A DNA stretch of 64,000 bases from Marsupella aquatica (GCA_973895155.1 OZ316895.1:24366001-24430000), one strand, 5' to 3'; counted from the stretch's first letter, positions 34,823 to 47,360 are shown. Notes: generated from the sequence alone by a model not told the origin. Numbers and translations are program-made.

Positions 34823-37800
34823 AGGACATTCCAGTCCCACTTGTCGATTTAGTTTTGACACTAGATGTGGACCATTAGCTATTAGCCACATTATCTAGGA
34901 ATGATACGGACCTCGGTCCATTTGCGGTCATTTTAGTTTCCCTTTCTTGGTTCTTAGAGGTTTCTTTTGCTCACTTCTTTTGCAATTGGTTTTGCCCACT
35001 TGGGACCTCTTTTGTTTATTCGTTTGTACTCTTTTGGCCCTTTTCTGTAAAAAAATTGTGTATATTTCATTTTATGGGAAACTTATGTCACTTGTCAATT
35101 AGTCCAAAGGAGAATGATCTACCCACCTGAGTAATTCTTCACAACCTATTGCTTCCATAATACCGTTGAGACTACATAGTTCTATTCAAGGAGAAACTAG
35201 ACCCATCCAAGCAACAACGGGGAAGAACTTATCACATCCGGACGCACAAACATAACTACTGTAGTGCTCCTGGTTTGGGATTGGTATTGCATTTTGCAAA
35301 CAGTTGTGCGGAGTATAACCCTGTGAGACTACACTAGATAAACACACAATCAAGCCAAATATAGAAGATTTATACAGCATACTGGTAACTATCATTCTCG
35401 GACAATTTCATTTGCTATTTGCATCAGAGAAAGACTTCACAGGTCCCCTGGGGGAGGGATTATTACAAAGTCAGGATTATCTCAAAGCAGCCATGTTTTG
35501 AAGGCACGTTTTGCCTAAATTTTACCTGGAAAATGCAGTCGTGACTCACTACCAAAGTGAATTTCCACTCAGTTGGTCAAATCCTTATCGAACTAAGTCA
35601 GAGGGTTTGTCACCAGTCTTAGGATCCACTTTTAGTCAAAGGAAATCATGCACGCAAGCAATTATTATTACAATTTAATATTTGCAACGGAAGGCCAACT
35701 CGCCACTCACAGTCCTTTCCTAAAATGAGAAAAAGAATTGCTGTCCCTCCTTATTCTTGTTGGAGGACAGTGCTATGGTACAATTTGTTGGACACTTCGT
35801 CATTCACTTTTGTTATGATTGTCGTATAGTTTTGGGGGAAAAAAGTCAGTGGGTTCTGGGGGAAAAAGTCAGTGGGTCGGTCAGCCTGTCCACCCACCAG
35901 CTAAGCTAAAAGGTGAGCTGAGCTGAGCAGAGCTAGCATGCTGCTGTCATCCGAGTACAAAATGTGCATGCCACGAAGCTGCAGTGCAGCAGAGAGGATC
36001 CTACTACCAAGGTACAGAACTATCCAACGTTGAGGTATTTGCACCTTCCAAGGATACGGTAATTAGTACTTCCCATACTTTTCAGCGTCTGATAAGACGG
36101 TGAGTTGATACACCATGATAGCACAAGCCAACACGATAATTTACAGTACTTCTTTGATCCACTTCAAGTACTGACCAAAAGTCCTCTTAAAACAAGGAAA
36201 TCACACAACATCAAGTTGTGCAACTGGCTTGCAGACTAGAAAGAGGAGCATAGCCCCGATGTCCATAAAACACCAATGGAACAAGCCAAAGAGGACCGAA
36301 ACCCATACAAGCAGGCAGAATACCGCAAAATGGCGAAAGCTGTGGAAGCATAGATAGCCCAGAACGAAACTTCTTACGCAAAGCAAACGACCCCGCAAAG
36401 CAAACTAAGCAATCAAAATTATTATGCACAATAATCAAAGATGTGATTGCTACGTCCTACCCTATTACCAATTTAAGGAGAATCATTAGTTTTGGCGACT
36501 GGTGGGGAAAATTACATGTGAAATGTGCATGGTCACGAGTTATCAAGTGTTGGATTACCCAGCATCCCACTACGTCAAATCTGATGATCGATCTGACAAT
36601 CTGATGGAGATCGAACTGACATCTGTTCGAACCCAGCATCTGTTCCTTCACACAATATAACATTCGCCACCCCACTCCGGCCAATTAGAAAAATAAATCG
36701 TAAGAGTTACCTTGACCCACTAACCCCAAGGCCTAAACTAGCAAACACTTCCAGTAATCACGGATGACAGACATTGATATCGAATTTTGCGAGAACACGA
36801 GTCAAGTACTGTAGTTACCTACGTCTCTTGTTTTCGGCTTACTGCGATGGCTGATAGCATGAAGCTAGTAAGTGGACACCATTATTCCAGCTGCGTGACC
36901 ATATTTGGAGTCAGCACAATTATGAGAGGAAAAGAAATGCAGATAAGATCTGCAGACTCCGGAGCCGTGCTCGATCTTGTCCAGATAATCCCTCCCCTGG
37001 GTGGGATTGAGTTTCCATCAGGAACGATCTTGTCCAGATAATTGCTCCCTGAAATTCATGAGGAATGACTGAATGAGGAAGGTCACTCAGCTTACCGGTC
37101 CGTCCTCAAATCTACAGCAGTCGAAGGCAAGCTGCGTCATTCTAATCTCTCATGATGACTGCGATCATTCGATCCCTCTTTTCAACCACGGAATTTAATA
37201 CTGACCATTTACAGTAAGAAATAGAATCCTTGTGGTTGGAATATCCAAACTTCAACCGGAAGCAAGGAATTCAATCACGGCATTCTAGGTTTTTTTTTAT
37301 AATTATGGTTTTGTTTGCAGAACATCAATATCTGCGAGGAAATAGAATTCCATGTCACATTTGGCAGGCTGCAATGATCCTCGCTGACTCACCCACTTGG
37401 CAACCAGGCACATGTCGACACTTTTGCACTCACTGTGGTGGGGCACTGAAACCAAAAAGTCTCCTGTCGTTTTTAAGGGCTCGATCAGTCCCGAGCTTCA
37501 TCGTGAAGCGAAAACTCCAAGTCCGGCCCTTGTGTGCCGCCAAAAACAATTGAGACACTCCAAATCCATACTGGCACAAAAGGTGATTGGTTCCGTGGGA
37601 GCCGTTGGGCTATGAGGACCACATTGGGGACCCATGTACTTTTGGGCCCTTAGTTTGCTCTTTGATCCTCATGGGTTTTCCCTTACTTTTTGGCTCTTTG
37701 GTCTTCATGGATTTTCCCCTTGTTTTCTACTCTTCATTATTGGGTCTGCTGGGTTGAGATCTTCTCTCCTGGGATAACGTTTTTTGTTCTTGGACACTTT

Positions 37801-39379
37801 GCCATACATCTTTAGACAGAATCATCACATTAATAATCAAGAATAATACAAGTTTTGGACAAACAAAATTCATTAGTATGCAAACAATGATGGGTTTGGG
37901 CATCGCTAATTTCATGTCTTTTTTTGTAATCTTGGTGGGGTCCCCTTTTGATTTGCATAGATGTTATCATCATTTTTATTTTCTAGCTGGATTGTGTCAC
38001 TACGATAAACATCATTTGATAGCATTTCATCACAGGGAACCATTTTTTGGTATTTTACATTGTAACTGTCAGGATTTTATAATTCTTTAATTATTTATAG
38101 TATTTAACCTTACTTTTCAACCTATAAAAATTCAAAGGACAACATCAAGGACAGCCCACCCACATTGCTTGTTCAGTTGTGTGTTGCTGATCCCTCTTGC
38201 AATTTGACTGAATGTGTTCATCATTGTGGCCCTCAATGGTGGACCTTGCTACCCATCACCCTCACAAATCCCAGCAGTCCTTGGTGCCCAAATGTCTACA
38301 CAACTCTTTGAGCAAGCAACTTGGTACCTCTAGCACCTCCGATGACAACTCCCATACAAAGCCGTACTTGCTCCCTAACTCGACCGTTGTTCAACGGTCC
38401 TCAAAATTTGCACAAGCAACCAAACACCTAGATAAGTAACCCATAGGATCTAGGAACTCCAAGACTAGTGTCTCAACTCAAACTCAATAGACATTGATAC
38501 GTAGGTCAGCAAATAGAACCTCGGTCTTGGGCCCGGGTAGCCTTGCCATAAGCCGAAGCCAGAACCAGCACCTAGTGTTCGTCCAGAACAACCCCTGTAC
38601 AGTGTTGCTCATGCTTCTCCACTTCCTATTTGTCACTGGCTGACCGCCCTATCCCCAGGACATGCTCATGGCCCAAATAAGCTAGCTTGTCCCAAAGCTT
38701 GTCATAAACGCAGGTTCGTACTAGTTTGGCCCCGACTCTAGCAACCATCTTTAAGGTTCCACCCAACTGAGAGTCTAGGGGTCAAATGCACTTGGACCTC
38801 AATACCCATGCCTAATTTTCCTTGTCTCCCCAATGCAAGCTCCCGTGGGAAACTGAACATGGCTTGGATGTTGCTTCGACATGATTTGACAAGAGGGCGA
38901 GATAGCCCCCGCAAACCTCAAGACCCAAAGTCACCCCAGACCCAACTGAGCTCAGGAGGATGTAGTCCTCCTCAAGAGTTTTTCAATGCATCCATTAAGT
39001 CCTCCAACAAACTTCCCATTGAGAAGTTATCATCGTTTTCGTTTGGTGTTTCTACTTAGTGTTGCAACTCTCACGGCTCACAACTTGGGCTTGCCCTTGG
39101 CCCTCAGGGAGACACCACTCCCTTCACATATACTTTTGGAGACCTTCCATCCTCGGACCGGCTTTGGTCCCCTTTGTTTGGCCATCAACTTGGACTCTAA
39201 CCCACACACATGGACACGCAACTAAATTGTTATGCCCATACGAGCCCTATGCCAGTACGTGTGTTGCACTATGCAAGGAGGACCGGCCCATAGGGAGTCG
39301 GCTAGGGCATTTATGGGGCAACAGGAAGCACATATATGCTAGGGTGCACATTTCTTCCATCAATGGTTAGGGAAAATAG
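34823..39379. other. Gene-free region
   Basis: No gene, RNA or intact transposon recognised. The open frames (36201-36438, 37230-37553, 38808-39370) have no known domain. 38.2-39.3 kb is richer in C and could be decayed transposon sequence, but nothing identifies it. Confidence 0.5.
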
Positions 39380-40090
39380 TTAATCAAATCCAACGGCAAT
39401 GAATCTTTCCCACCTAGAGAAGCTTTTTTGTATTTGGATCAGCCTATTCATTAAAAATGTATTATTATTTGATTTATGTACATTTGGGCAATGAAAAGTG
39501 TACTTTTGGGCATGGAAAAGTGTACAATTGGCCTCAAGAGTGTACATTTGGGCAAATTTCCCATTTGCTAGTTTTGTTGAATCAATTTGCCACCGAACCA
39601 AAGTAATTACTCCCCAATGGAAGTTGGGAAAGTATTGTGATTCCACCACATCTTTCACAACAATCCCTACATGGTCCTTGCCAAGGATTTCATCATCAAC
39701 CGCTGCCATTTCTTGAGGCACAGTGATGGTCCCCGTGGCAACCCTATTGGTTTGATCTGAACCAATGTATAGTTCCACCAACTCTGACATCCAATTTGAC
39801 CATTGGAAATAGTCACAATTAGTTTTAGAAATTTCAGCTAAGGGAGACTCCACAACAAAACTCCGCTCTATGTTGATATCATCACCCGCATTCTTCTTTG
39901 AGAAACTCTTTCTACTTCGGACATCTGCCACATCCCAGAGAACCCAGGAGTCTTCTGCCTCGTCAATTATTTCAGCCCCAATGTGTTTGTAAGGTAAAAC
40001 CGTACTCCCATGAATGACATCAATGACCCTCACACTGATCACCAAGTAAAATGTTGTGACATCTTTCCATTGGATTTGTATTGAAAACAA
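39380..40090 (-). CDS. Unknown 236-residue ORF at left edge of the methyltransferase block
   Basis: The open frame begins near a splice-acceptor-like GTTGTAG at about 40094, so the true start may lie in an earlier exon. Composition is protein-like: SWVLWDVADVRSRKSFSKK, SPLAEISKTNCDYFQWSNWM, HWGVITLVRWQIDSTKLANG. I recognise no family. The last ~60 codons run into GTACATTTGGG-type repeats and a 22-bp sequence found inverted at 52.86 kb, so the original stop may have lain further upstream. It neighbours the palindromic satellite at 40.3 kb and is transcribed away from the methyltransferase segments. It could belong to the same mobile unit. Confidence 0.45.
   Translation of the reverse strand: MFSIQIQWKDVTTFYLVISVRVIDVIHGSTVLPYKHIGAEIIDEAEDSWVLWDVADVRSRKSFSKKNAGDDINIERSFVVESPLAEISKTNCDYFQWSNWMSELVELYIGSDQTNRVATGTITVPQEMAAVDDEILGKDHVGIVVKDVVESQYFPNFHWGVITLVRWQIDSTKLANGKFAQMYTLEANCTLFHAQKYTFHCPNVHKSNNNTFLMNRLIQIQKSFSRWERFIAVGFD
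39440..39560. repeat. Left edge GTACATTTGGG repeats
   Basis: Four units of GTGTACWWTTGGGC type between 39475 and 39557 (GTACATTTGGG, GTGTACTTTTGGG, GTGTACAATTGG, GTGTACATTTGGG). Just outside lies ATCAGCCTATTCATTAAA, whose reverse complement recurs at about 52861. The same repeat motif clusters at 52755-52835. Confidence 0.7.
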
Positions 40091-40282
40091 CTACAACGTA
40101 TTCACTTACACAATTTCAAATGTAAAGTATTAGTTAAGAATGGTCCCAAATAGGAAGCAGATAGGTGTCAACCCTATCCAAGGACAGTGCGCAAATTGGG
40201 ATTATCCCCATCAAGCAAAATAGTAGGTCCCTCAACAATCCCTATCTAGCCCTAAGATCCTTGATCCCAATTTAGACGTCGG

Positions 40283-41260
40283 ATAGGGATGATCCATGTT
40301 CAATCCCTGTCCAAACAGCGGATAGGGTCTATTAGTGTCCAAACGGCTGTCAAAATGGCGGATAGGATCTGTCACTATCCAAATGGCGAACAAGGATCAT
40401 CCCTGCCTAAACGGCGAATAGTGTCTGTCACTGTCCAAAAGGCGGACACGGCTGATCCCTATCTAAATGGCAGATAAGATCTATTTCCTGTCCAAACAAT
40501 GGACAGGGATGACTCAAGGTCGTCCGGATCACTCAGGGTTCCTATCAAGTAAAACTTTTCATATTGGGGTCCCATCAAGCAAATACCTCAAATGGCAGAC
40601 AGGGATCATCCCTATCCAAACGACGGACACGGATCATACCTATTGAAAGGTTAGACAGGGATCATCCCTGTCAAAATGATGGACAGGGTCTATCACTGTC
40701 CAAACGGCGAACAGGGATCATCCCTGCCCAAACGGCGAATAGTGTCTGTCATTGTCCAAAAGGTGGACATGGCTGATCCCTATCCAAATGGCGGATAGGG
40801 TCTATTCCCTGTCCAAACAACAGACAAGGATGATTAAAGGTCGTCCGGATCACTCAAGGTTCCTATCAAGTAAAACTTTTCATATTGGGGTCCCATCAAG
40901 CAAATACCTCAAACAGCGGACAGGGATCATCCCTATCCAAACGGCGGACACGGATCATACCTATTGAAAGGTTAAACAAGGATCAACCCTATCAAAATGG
41001 CGGACAGGGATCATCCCTATCCAAACGGTGGACACGGATCATCCCTATCCAAATGGCGGAGAGGGATCATCCCCATCCAAACGGCGAATACGGATCATTA
41101 TCCAACCAGAGGATCCGAAATGTAGAGGATCCTCTACAGTCCTCTAGTTCATACGGTCCTCTACAGTCCTCTATGGTGGACAGGGATCATCCCTATCAAA
41201 AAAGCAAATAGGGATGATCCCTATCCAAACAGCTAACAGGGATGATCCATGTACAGACAT
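40283..41260. repeat. Palindromic satellite, ~27-bp units with 321-bp higher-order repeat
   Basis: About 30 units of ~27 bp share the self-complementary pattern GGATAGGGATCATCCCTATC (variants GGACAGGGATCATCCCTGTC), separated by CAAACGGC-type linkers. Each unit can fold into a hairpin with only one central mismatch. A higher-order unit of 321 bp is visible: AAAACTTTTCATATTGGGG occurs at 40551 and 40872, with the flanking ~200 bp matching. Related units recur at 45.4-45.9, 48.8, 50.6 and 51.4 kb. Open frames through it are by-products. Confidence 0.9.
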
Positions 41261-41891
41261 GACTCTACACACTAATTTAATGTTTGACCAAAGAACGGTT
41301 GGATTGAGATGATCCCAATCGTGAGTTGGGCTGGGATCTTTTCACTTCAACCCTAACTTAGATATACAATTCCTAAATTTGCGAATATCAATGGAATATG
41401 CTACAATTCTGTAATTAGGTTTAAAGTTACCTGTAATGGAAATGATTCTTGAACACAAAACTCACTTTAGTTTATGTTGTCAAACCAAGGAATAAAATAC
41501 TATGTTGAAGGGGTAGTTATCAGTAAGCTGGTAAACTAAATGCTTCAGGGGTGTGGAAGAAATTAAAACTAGATGTTCTGTCTGGAAAACAAGAGTGGCT
41601 CAATGGGGCTCCGTAATGAACGGACCTGGTTGAGAAACTGAATGAAAATCTAGAAACAAAAATACAAAATGAGGACCAGTCGGACCATGTCACTTGCTTA
41701 TCAAATGATTTACACGACAAATACGTATTTACTCCTACTAAAATCGTTTGTTATTGTATGACGGGAACATGGAGGGACGCTATTAGGATTCTATTGCATG
41801 TACGATGAGTATGTTTATTTCCGCTCCCGGAAATGTAGTTTTTGATCAAGTCTACCGACTAGTCCCGTTGCTTTTGATCAAGTCCCATGGA

Positions 41892-44371
41892 CTAAGCCAC
41901 ACACACACTCCTACTGGTCGCTGGTGGAGTGCTGTCACCACCCCCCCTACTCACATTGTCGACCAATCCATGTAAGTATTCTTTAGACACTTCTTGGGGA
42001 AAGAACACAATCGTGAACCAGAAAAGATAACGCCACACCAAAACTTGAGGAATCAAACCAAATCCATATCTTTTGGCAAAACGTCGTAACACATTGCAAG
42101 GACAACCCGGCCTCTTGCCGTCTGCCCAACTACTGCCTCACTAGGGCAAGTGCTACACCTCTACCTCACTACTCTGGCTTGATTCCCTCTTCTGGCTATG
42201 AGCTAACTTCCCTAAGCAAACAGTAGACTGAGTTCCTCCCTAACTACTCTGGGGCTCTCCCCCTAATTACCAAAAAATATACCAAAGCACCCCTCATGGG
42301 GCCACAACGATGGCGGCTTACCCTAGCGGCGCCGCTAAACCCTTCACTAAGAAACCCCTAAACTAAAAGCATGCGACACACACATGCTTCTAAAACCCTA
42401 AACACTAAACTAACAATGGGGCCGACGGTGCCTTCGATGGCGCCCCAACATTACTCCGTGAACCGTGAAATTGCAAGGAACTCCACAATGGCCAAAACCA
42501 GATGCCCTCCACGTGCACTTCTGAGTTCACCCCTGGATAGCCCTCCTCCTCCTGATCATGAATCACTCAACCGCTCTTGAAATGGACATCGGACGACCAA
42601 GTTACGGCCGTTTTGTATCCCGTAAACCCCCTGGGCCCTCAGTCTTAACTAATACGTGGAGGACGTGCAAACGCTCGAAGGGTAGTTTTTATTCATTTTG
42701 AACTAATAATTATAATTATCACTAGTAATAAGAGAACTTTTAATGGTAAAATGGAAATAACAAGGGGTAAACACGAAAAGGGCCCGATCGCAGGGGGGTC
42801 CACTTCTTTTACATGGAGTGAGGGCCCAGGGCGTAAACCCAACTTCGTCGGGCCCTAACTTGCTCATCCTGGCTTCATTTGAGGAGCGTCGCCTCTTGTT
42901 GGAATCAGCTCTGCGAGCTCTTTCCAACAAGCCTGTGAGTGACCCCTCACAAAAAAGTTGGAAAGTCAAGGGGCCGTACAACCACGTCCGTACGACCACT
43001 CTAATCCTCCTCCTTTTCACTCACGGTGCCCTCGCTTGAGCCCCGTGAGTGGGCCCCCTCATCACTCTCCATTGGAGTGAGTGCCACTTCACTCCTCTTC
43101 TTCTTCACCGGGGTACTCCTTGTGCTAATGCTCCCCTGCTTCCTCAAATTGGCCAAGGCCTACCACGCCTTGATGTACCCCTCACCAATGGTGTCCTTCC
43201 ATAAGGCCGCCTCTTCACCGGACCGCAACTCCAACGATAAAACCTGCCCGGTGGCCATGGGAGTCCCAGGGGTGACAGATTGGGGTGGCATTCCCGGGGT
43301 CCCCGTGTTGACCTGAGCCTCTCGTAACAATTTACGTACCTCCCTGAGCTTCTTCTCTAAGCTCTTGCTCTTCTCTTGACTCTTCTTGGCTGCATCCAAC
43401 AGGGGTCCATACTTCCCACTGACTTCCTTCACCACCATCTCAATGGTCTTGGAGATCAAATCCGGGGAGAGTGTGGAGCTAGGTGTGCAGGGGCTCTTCC
43501 GTTTCCCTGGACTCAAGGCCTCACTCCTCTTAGCCCTTGTCTCAAAGATCACCATTTGACTCCGTAGTACTCCCACCTAGGCCCTTAACTCCACCACTTC
43601 TCCAGAATTCTGCTTCTCTTTGGCCAATGCCTGTTTCAATACTCCAACCTCTTCCGCTTCCTTGGCCTTGGTGGACAAGGCTCCCTTCAAGTTGGAGATC
43701 TCTACGTGAGCTGCTTGGAGAAGCTTAACCTTCTCATGAATGGCCTCCTCCTTGGCCTTGATCACCTCCTTCATAGACAGGGCACTCTGCTCCAAAGTCT
43801 CTACTCTGGCGGTGGCCTGCTTGAGAGAATCTCTCAATCCGTGGACTAGCTTGAGTCCCTCATGGACTCCCTCCCGGAAATCCCGTAACTCCGCCAGGTA
43901 AACATCAGGAATGTCGTAGACCAGGGGCTCCTCCGGATTTCCCACAAGTGTATCAAAAGCCACTCCAATGTGGAGTCCTCGTCTTGGCCATTCATGAGAA
44001 GAGAGAGAGACTTGTTGCCAGTCTAGTCTTGCTCCTCCCCCAGTCTCGCGCCTCCTTTTTCCCGGGTTTTGTTGGTGGGCTCGCGGCCCTATGCAGGGCT
44101 CGCTCCCCCCTCGCGGTACCCTCTTCACTCGTAGAGCCCCATTTAGCGCCCCCGTCCCGGCTGCGCCTCGGCTCGCCGGTTGCCATTTGGCCCCCCTCGT
44201 GGAAGGGTATAAGGTGCCTGCCCTGCCCCGGAGTGCTGCGCCCCGGCAACAGTGCGCCCCATAGCCGGCATCCTTATGGGGTTTAAAATCCCCCCCTTTT
44301 ACTCCCATTTTCTCCCTGCGCCCATCCTGCGTGCCCCGGCTGCTCACCTTGGCCGCCCACTCGTGGCTCAC
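41892..44371 (-). pseudogene. Coiled-coil, GC-rich retroelement-like ORF (broken)
   Basis: Minus-strand open stretches 44371-43577 and 43576-43160 are in one frame, separated only by a TAG (43577-43579, VVELRA-stop-VGVLRSQ). Together they read about 400 residues. The N-terminal ~110 are Gly/Arg-rich. Then follow FDTLVGNPEEPLVYDIPDV, a long heptad coiled coil (LRDSLKQATARVETLEQ onward), SPGKRKSPCTPSSTLSPD, and a second coil (KKSQEKSKSLEKKLREVRKL). A further open stretch (42092-41892, FWFTIVFFPQEVSKEY) may be a separate remnant. It is much more GC-rich than its surroundings, and the architecture (basic head, coils, Pro/Ser linkers) resembles the nested element at 57.5-62.2 kb. It is probably transposon-derived. 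No RT or integrase is seen. Confidence 0.45.
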
Positions 44372-45266
44372 CGGCTCGCCTCCTTATGGAGGCTTGCCCT
44401 GCAAACGGGGGATTTTAATTTCCCCCCCCAAAGGCTCCCTTTTATTCCTCTTTTTACAAGGGGGTCTCAACGATAGCTCAAGCAAAACGGTAAGTCCTAT
44501 GGGGTTGGCCCTAGCGCTTGTTAAGGTCCCAAAATATTTGCCCGCTTAGGTCGCCCGCAAATCTTAGAACTGTTACAAGAGAAAGAATATAAAGTCACCC
44601 GGGGCACCATCAACCTATAATGGCGGAATTAACTAAAAAAATTTAAAAACGGCTTATTTACAGTGGCTATTAACAAGGCACACCCTTCTGCAACCCATTA
44701 TTCATGATTTTGAGTGATAGGGACCCCGTCACAGACCAGCCCGAGTATCTTATACCATTTGTTGAAGATCGCTCTTACGGATAAGACAATGCGTGATCAA
44801 CCTTAAGCAATGGCGGAGTTTAGGGTCGAGTGGATTAGGTAGCGCACTCAACAAAGTTGGGCGGCGCACTTTAGGGCAGCCTTGCATTTAGGGTTTGCCT
44901 CGCACGGCTACATGTATGTCTTGCCTCCCACGTACGTTTCACTCTGCCTTGCCTTGCCTTGCCTTGCCTTGGGGGGGGGTAAAGGAGGCAAGATGTCCCA
45001 CTTGGGCCTCATTCTTCTTCCCTCCTCCGCTCGCTCTCCTCCCTCCTCCGTCCGCTCAGGCTCCTCTTCTCCACTCCTGCTCTCTTGCGCTCCTTTGCTC
45101 CTTTGCTCCTCCGCCCCATTTGCTTCCAATCTCCCAAGGACCCACTCGTTCACTCCTTTGCTCCTCCGCCTCCGCACTAAAGTTTTTCCCCGTAGCCGCC
45201 ATGTTAATTGCCCTATATCTAACGCTGTGTGATCCTCCACATGTCCATAAAGCCACGTGTCACAAG
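44372..45266. other. Flank of the coiled-coil element
   Basis: A GC-rich segment (to about 44.47 kb) passes into mixed sequence without a recognisable gene. A CCTTG pentamer run followed by a G run lies at 44949-44979. Open frames here (44882-45232, 44908-45276) are low-complexity Ser/Leu/Pro products of CT-rich sequence. Confidence 0.4.
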
Positions 45267-45491
45267 ATGGATCCATCTAGACCTATTCAAGTGTGTCTGG
45301 TCTGTGAGCCAACAAAGGAGACAGACCTCTCATCCATTGAGGACGTGGTAGAGACGGCCCTCAAGGATTCCAGAGCCTTTCAATCGCTCAATCCAAGTGA
45401 GTATCTCAGTGACAAGTTTAATATTTGTGTGGTGGACAAAGATGATCCCTGTCCAAGTAGAGTCCAAATAGAAGATAGTGATCTTTATTAG
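45267..45491 (+). CDS. Short unknown ORF preceding the ParB-like segment
   Basis: A 74-codon frame starting MDPSRPIQVCLVCEP, with DLSSIEDVVETALKDSRAFQ and YLSDKFNICVVDKDDPCPSR. It may be a first exon or N-terminal domain of the downstream ParB-methyltransferase gene. Its 3' part (45440-45470) already contains a palindromic unit, so the true end is uncertain. No family is recognised. Confidence 0.35.
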   Translation: MDPSRPIQVCLVCEPTKETDLSSIEDVVETALKDSRAFQSLNPSEYLSDKFNICVVDKDDPCPSRVQIEDSDLY

Positions 45492-45900
45492 GAATTGGAC
45501 AGAGATTATCTCTATCAAAATGGATAGAGATCATCCCTGTCCAATTGGATAGATATCATCTATTTCCAAAATGACGATAGAGGATGTCCAATGAGAGGAT
45601 CCGAACTGTCCTATCAGATGATGCTAAGGACCTTTATTAGGAATTGGATAGAGATGATCCCTATCCAAGTAGAGGATAGAGATGATCCCTGTCCAATTCC
45701 TAATAAATGATGTCAGTATCCTCTGATCGAACAAAGATGATCTTTATTACAAATTGGATAGAGATGATCCCTATCCAAGTAGAGGATAGAGATGATCCCT
45801 ATCTAATTCCAAATAAACATTGTATGTATCCTTTGATCAAACAAAGATGATCTTTATTACAAATTGGATAGAGATCATCTTTGTCCAAACTGTGAGACAA
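45440..45900. repeat. Palindromic repeats, second block
   Basis: About twelve units of GGATAGAGATGATCCCTATC with TTGG/CCAA ends, joined by linkers such as AATTCCTAATAAA, AAGTAGA and CTTTATTA. The longer phrase ACAAATTGGATAGAGAT recurs at intervals of about 95-115 bp. Same family as 40283-41260. Confidence 0.85.
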
Positions 45901-46291
45901 CCTCATCTTTGTCGATTAGAAAAGTAAGATTTCCAAACTAATATGCATGGATGGGACTATTGCAAGGAGCGATCTGAATGCATTGAAACCAGCAATTTCA
46001 GATGCAGATTGCTCTAAGGGGGTCTTGTTGGAGCATAGCAGAGAAGAATTTCGTTGGGGCCTTGAGTTCTCTAGAGTTGATTTTGATTTCCTTAGACGTC
46101 AATGAGACAGGATCCCATTTTGTGCATAAAGGTCAGAACCGCAGATCAAGAGACTCTTGTACTCGGACCTGTAGTCTTCATTGGAATTGAAGGAAGAGGG
46201 TTTGTTTTTGCATTCTCGAGCTCCATGAAAGGATAGAAAGGGGTATTCTTCAGAGTTCAATGTTGAGTGGTCTGCAGCTGGAGAACTTGGC

Positions 46292-47360
46292 GTGATGGCA
46301 ATGGGCTTTTTCCCTAAGTCATATTCAACTCAAAAGGCGATTGGTGGAGTGAAGGGGATTCATCCACTTAACATCATGTATGGGTTTCAATATGTGAAGC
46401 TGAATATCCATAAACACCAACAGAATTATACATTTCCGGTGATATGGATTTTAAATAATTTGCTTGACAAGGCAGGACTCCTATCTTTGGAATCAGGTGT
46501 TCTCCTTGACAAGCAAATTGCATTTGCGGAGGAGTTTGCAATGGATAATGAAAAAAAGTGGGTAGAATCATTACCCAGCCTACACCTACAAATGTTGCAC
46601 CAATAGTGGTAAACAATCCTCCAGTAGTTGTTAACAAAGAAATTCCGAAGCCTAGAAAAATATCTCAGGAGACAACAACAGGGACTACAAGAACAACAGT
46701 CAGGACAGCCACCAAACAAGTGGTAGAGAAGCGAACACAAAGAGAGAGGAAAGAGCGCGAGAGACCTGAGACATTGTCGAAAGAACCCGAGAAGAAGCCA
46801 GTAGGGAAGAAACAGAAAACTGATGAGAAGGAAATGATGTTCTCCAGAGAATACCTTAGCAGTACTATACTTTTGGAATAAATGAACCATTTTCTATTCC
46901 AGTGGAGAAAATTTATCCTGCTCTGACAAGATTATGTTACAGGATGCGCAATAGTGCCCATGTGAAGCACATTGCCAAATCCATGGTGAAAAACCCTGGA
47001 CATGAACCTCACGTTGCGGACTTGCCGGGGGACTTGCTTCCTTACAATCCGAAGCTTAGAAAACAGCTCCATTTTGATAGCACGAAGAGCAACCGCAAAG
47101 ACTTTCTTGTAGGAGTGAAGAAAGGAGAGATTGTTTTCCTTGCCATCAGTGGGCAACATTCTGCTAGGGCGGCCAAATGGGTTCTCAAGTGGGCCAAAAC
47201 TGATGTCAAGCTGATAGTTTTGGCAAAAAAGTTAAAATATAGGAAGGCCTCATTCACAATTGGAGGACCCAAAAGGAACGTCACACTCAGAAGTGACCAT
47301 AGTTTATTATGCTTTAGGACATCATTTGTAAGGTGTAATGAGATGATATGCAAAATTTGA
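46292..47360 (+). pseudogene. ParB-like domain segment of a methyltransferase gene (frameshifted)
   Basis: Three overlapping frames form one protein. 46292-46560 covers GVKGIHPLNIMYGFQYVKLN and ESGVLLDKQIAFAEEFAMDN. 46558-46881 is a Pro/Thr/Lys-rich linker (PKPRKISQETTTGTTRTTVR). About 46860-47360 is a domain starting YYTFGINEPFSIPVEKIYPA, with HVKHIAKSMVKNPGHEPHV and VFLAISGQHSARAAKWVL. The last part has the ParB/sulfiredoxin-type pattern: PVEKI, then an HVxxIAxSM helix, then an isGqHxxxAakw motif. ParB domains often sit ahead of N4/N6 methyltransferases in bacterial and phage proteins, which fits the downstream segment. Frame breaks lie at an A-run near 46552 and near 46855. The frames could also be exons, but no good splice sites were seen. 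ParB assignment is moderate. Confidence 0.55.

Noticed and set aside
40289-41211. Open frames with repeated HQANTSNGRQGSS-type peptides
   Set aside because: By-products of reading the palindromic satellite. The repeated peptide follows the DNA repeat, not a protein family.
40283-41260. Regular short repeats resembling a CRISPR array
   Set aside because: Units are self-palindromic, vary in sequence, have no unique spacers of fixed length, and the setting is eukaryotic with introns and plant transposons. No cas-like gene is seen.
44882-45276. Open frames rich in Leu/Pro/Ser (plus) and Glu/Arg (minus) around the CCTTG run
   Set aside because: Low-complexity translation of CT-rich sequence on both strands. 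No domain.
46374-46890. Minus-strand 154-codon Leu/Phe-rich frame that could pass for a membrane protein
   Set aside because: Antisense of the Lys/Glu/Thr-rich linker in the ParB-like segment, where Lys and Glu codons read as Phe/Leu on the other strand.
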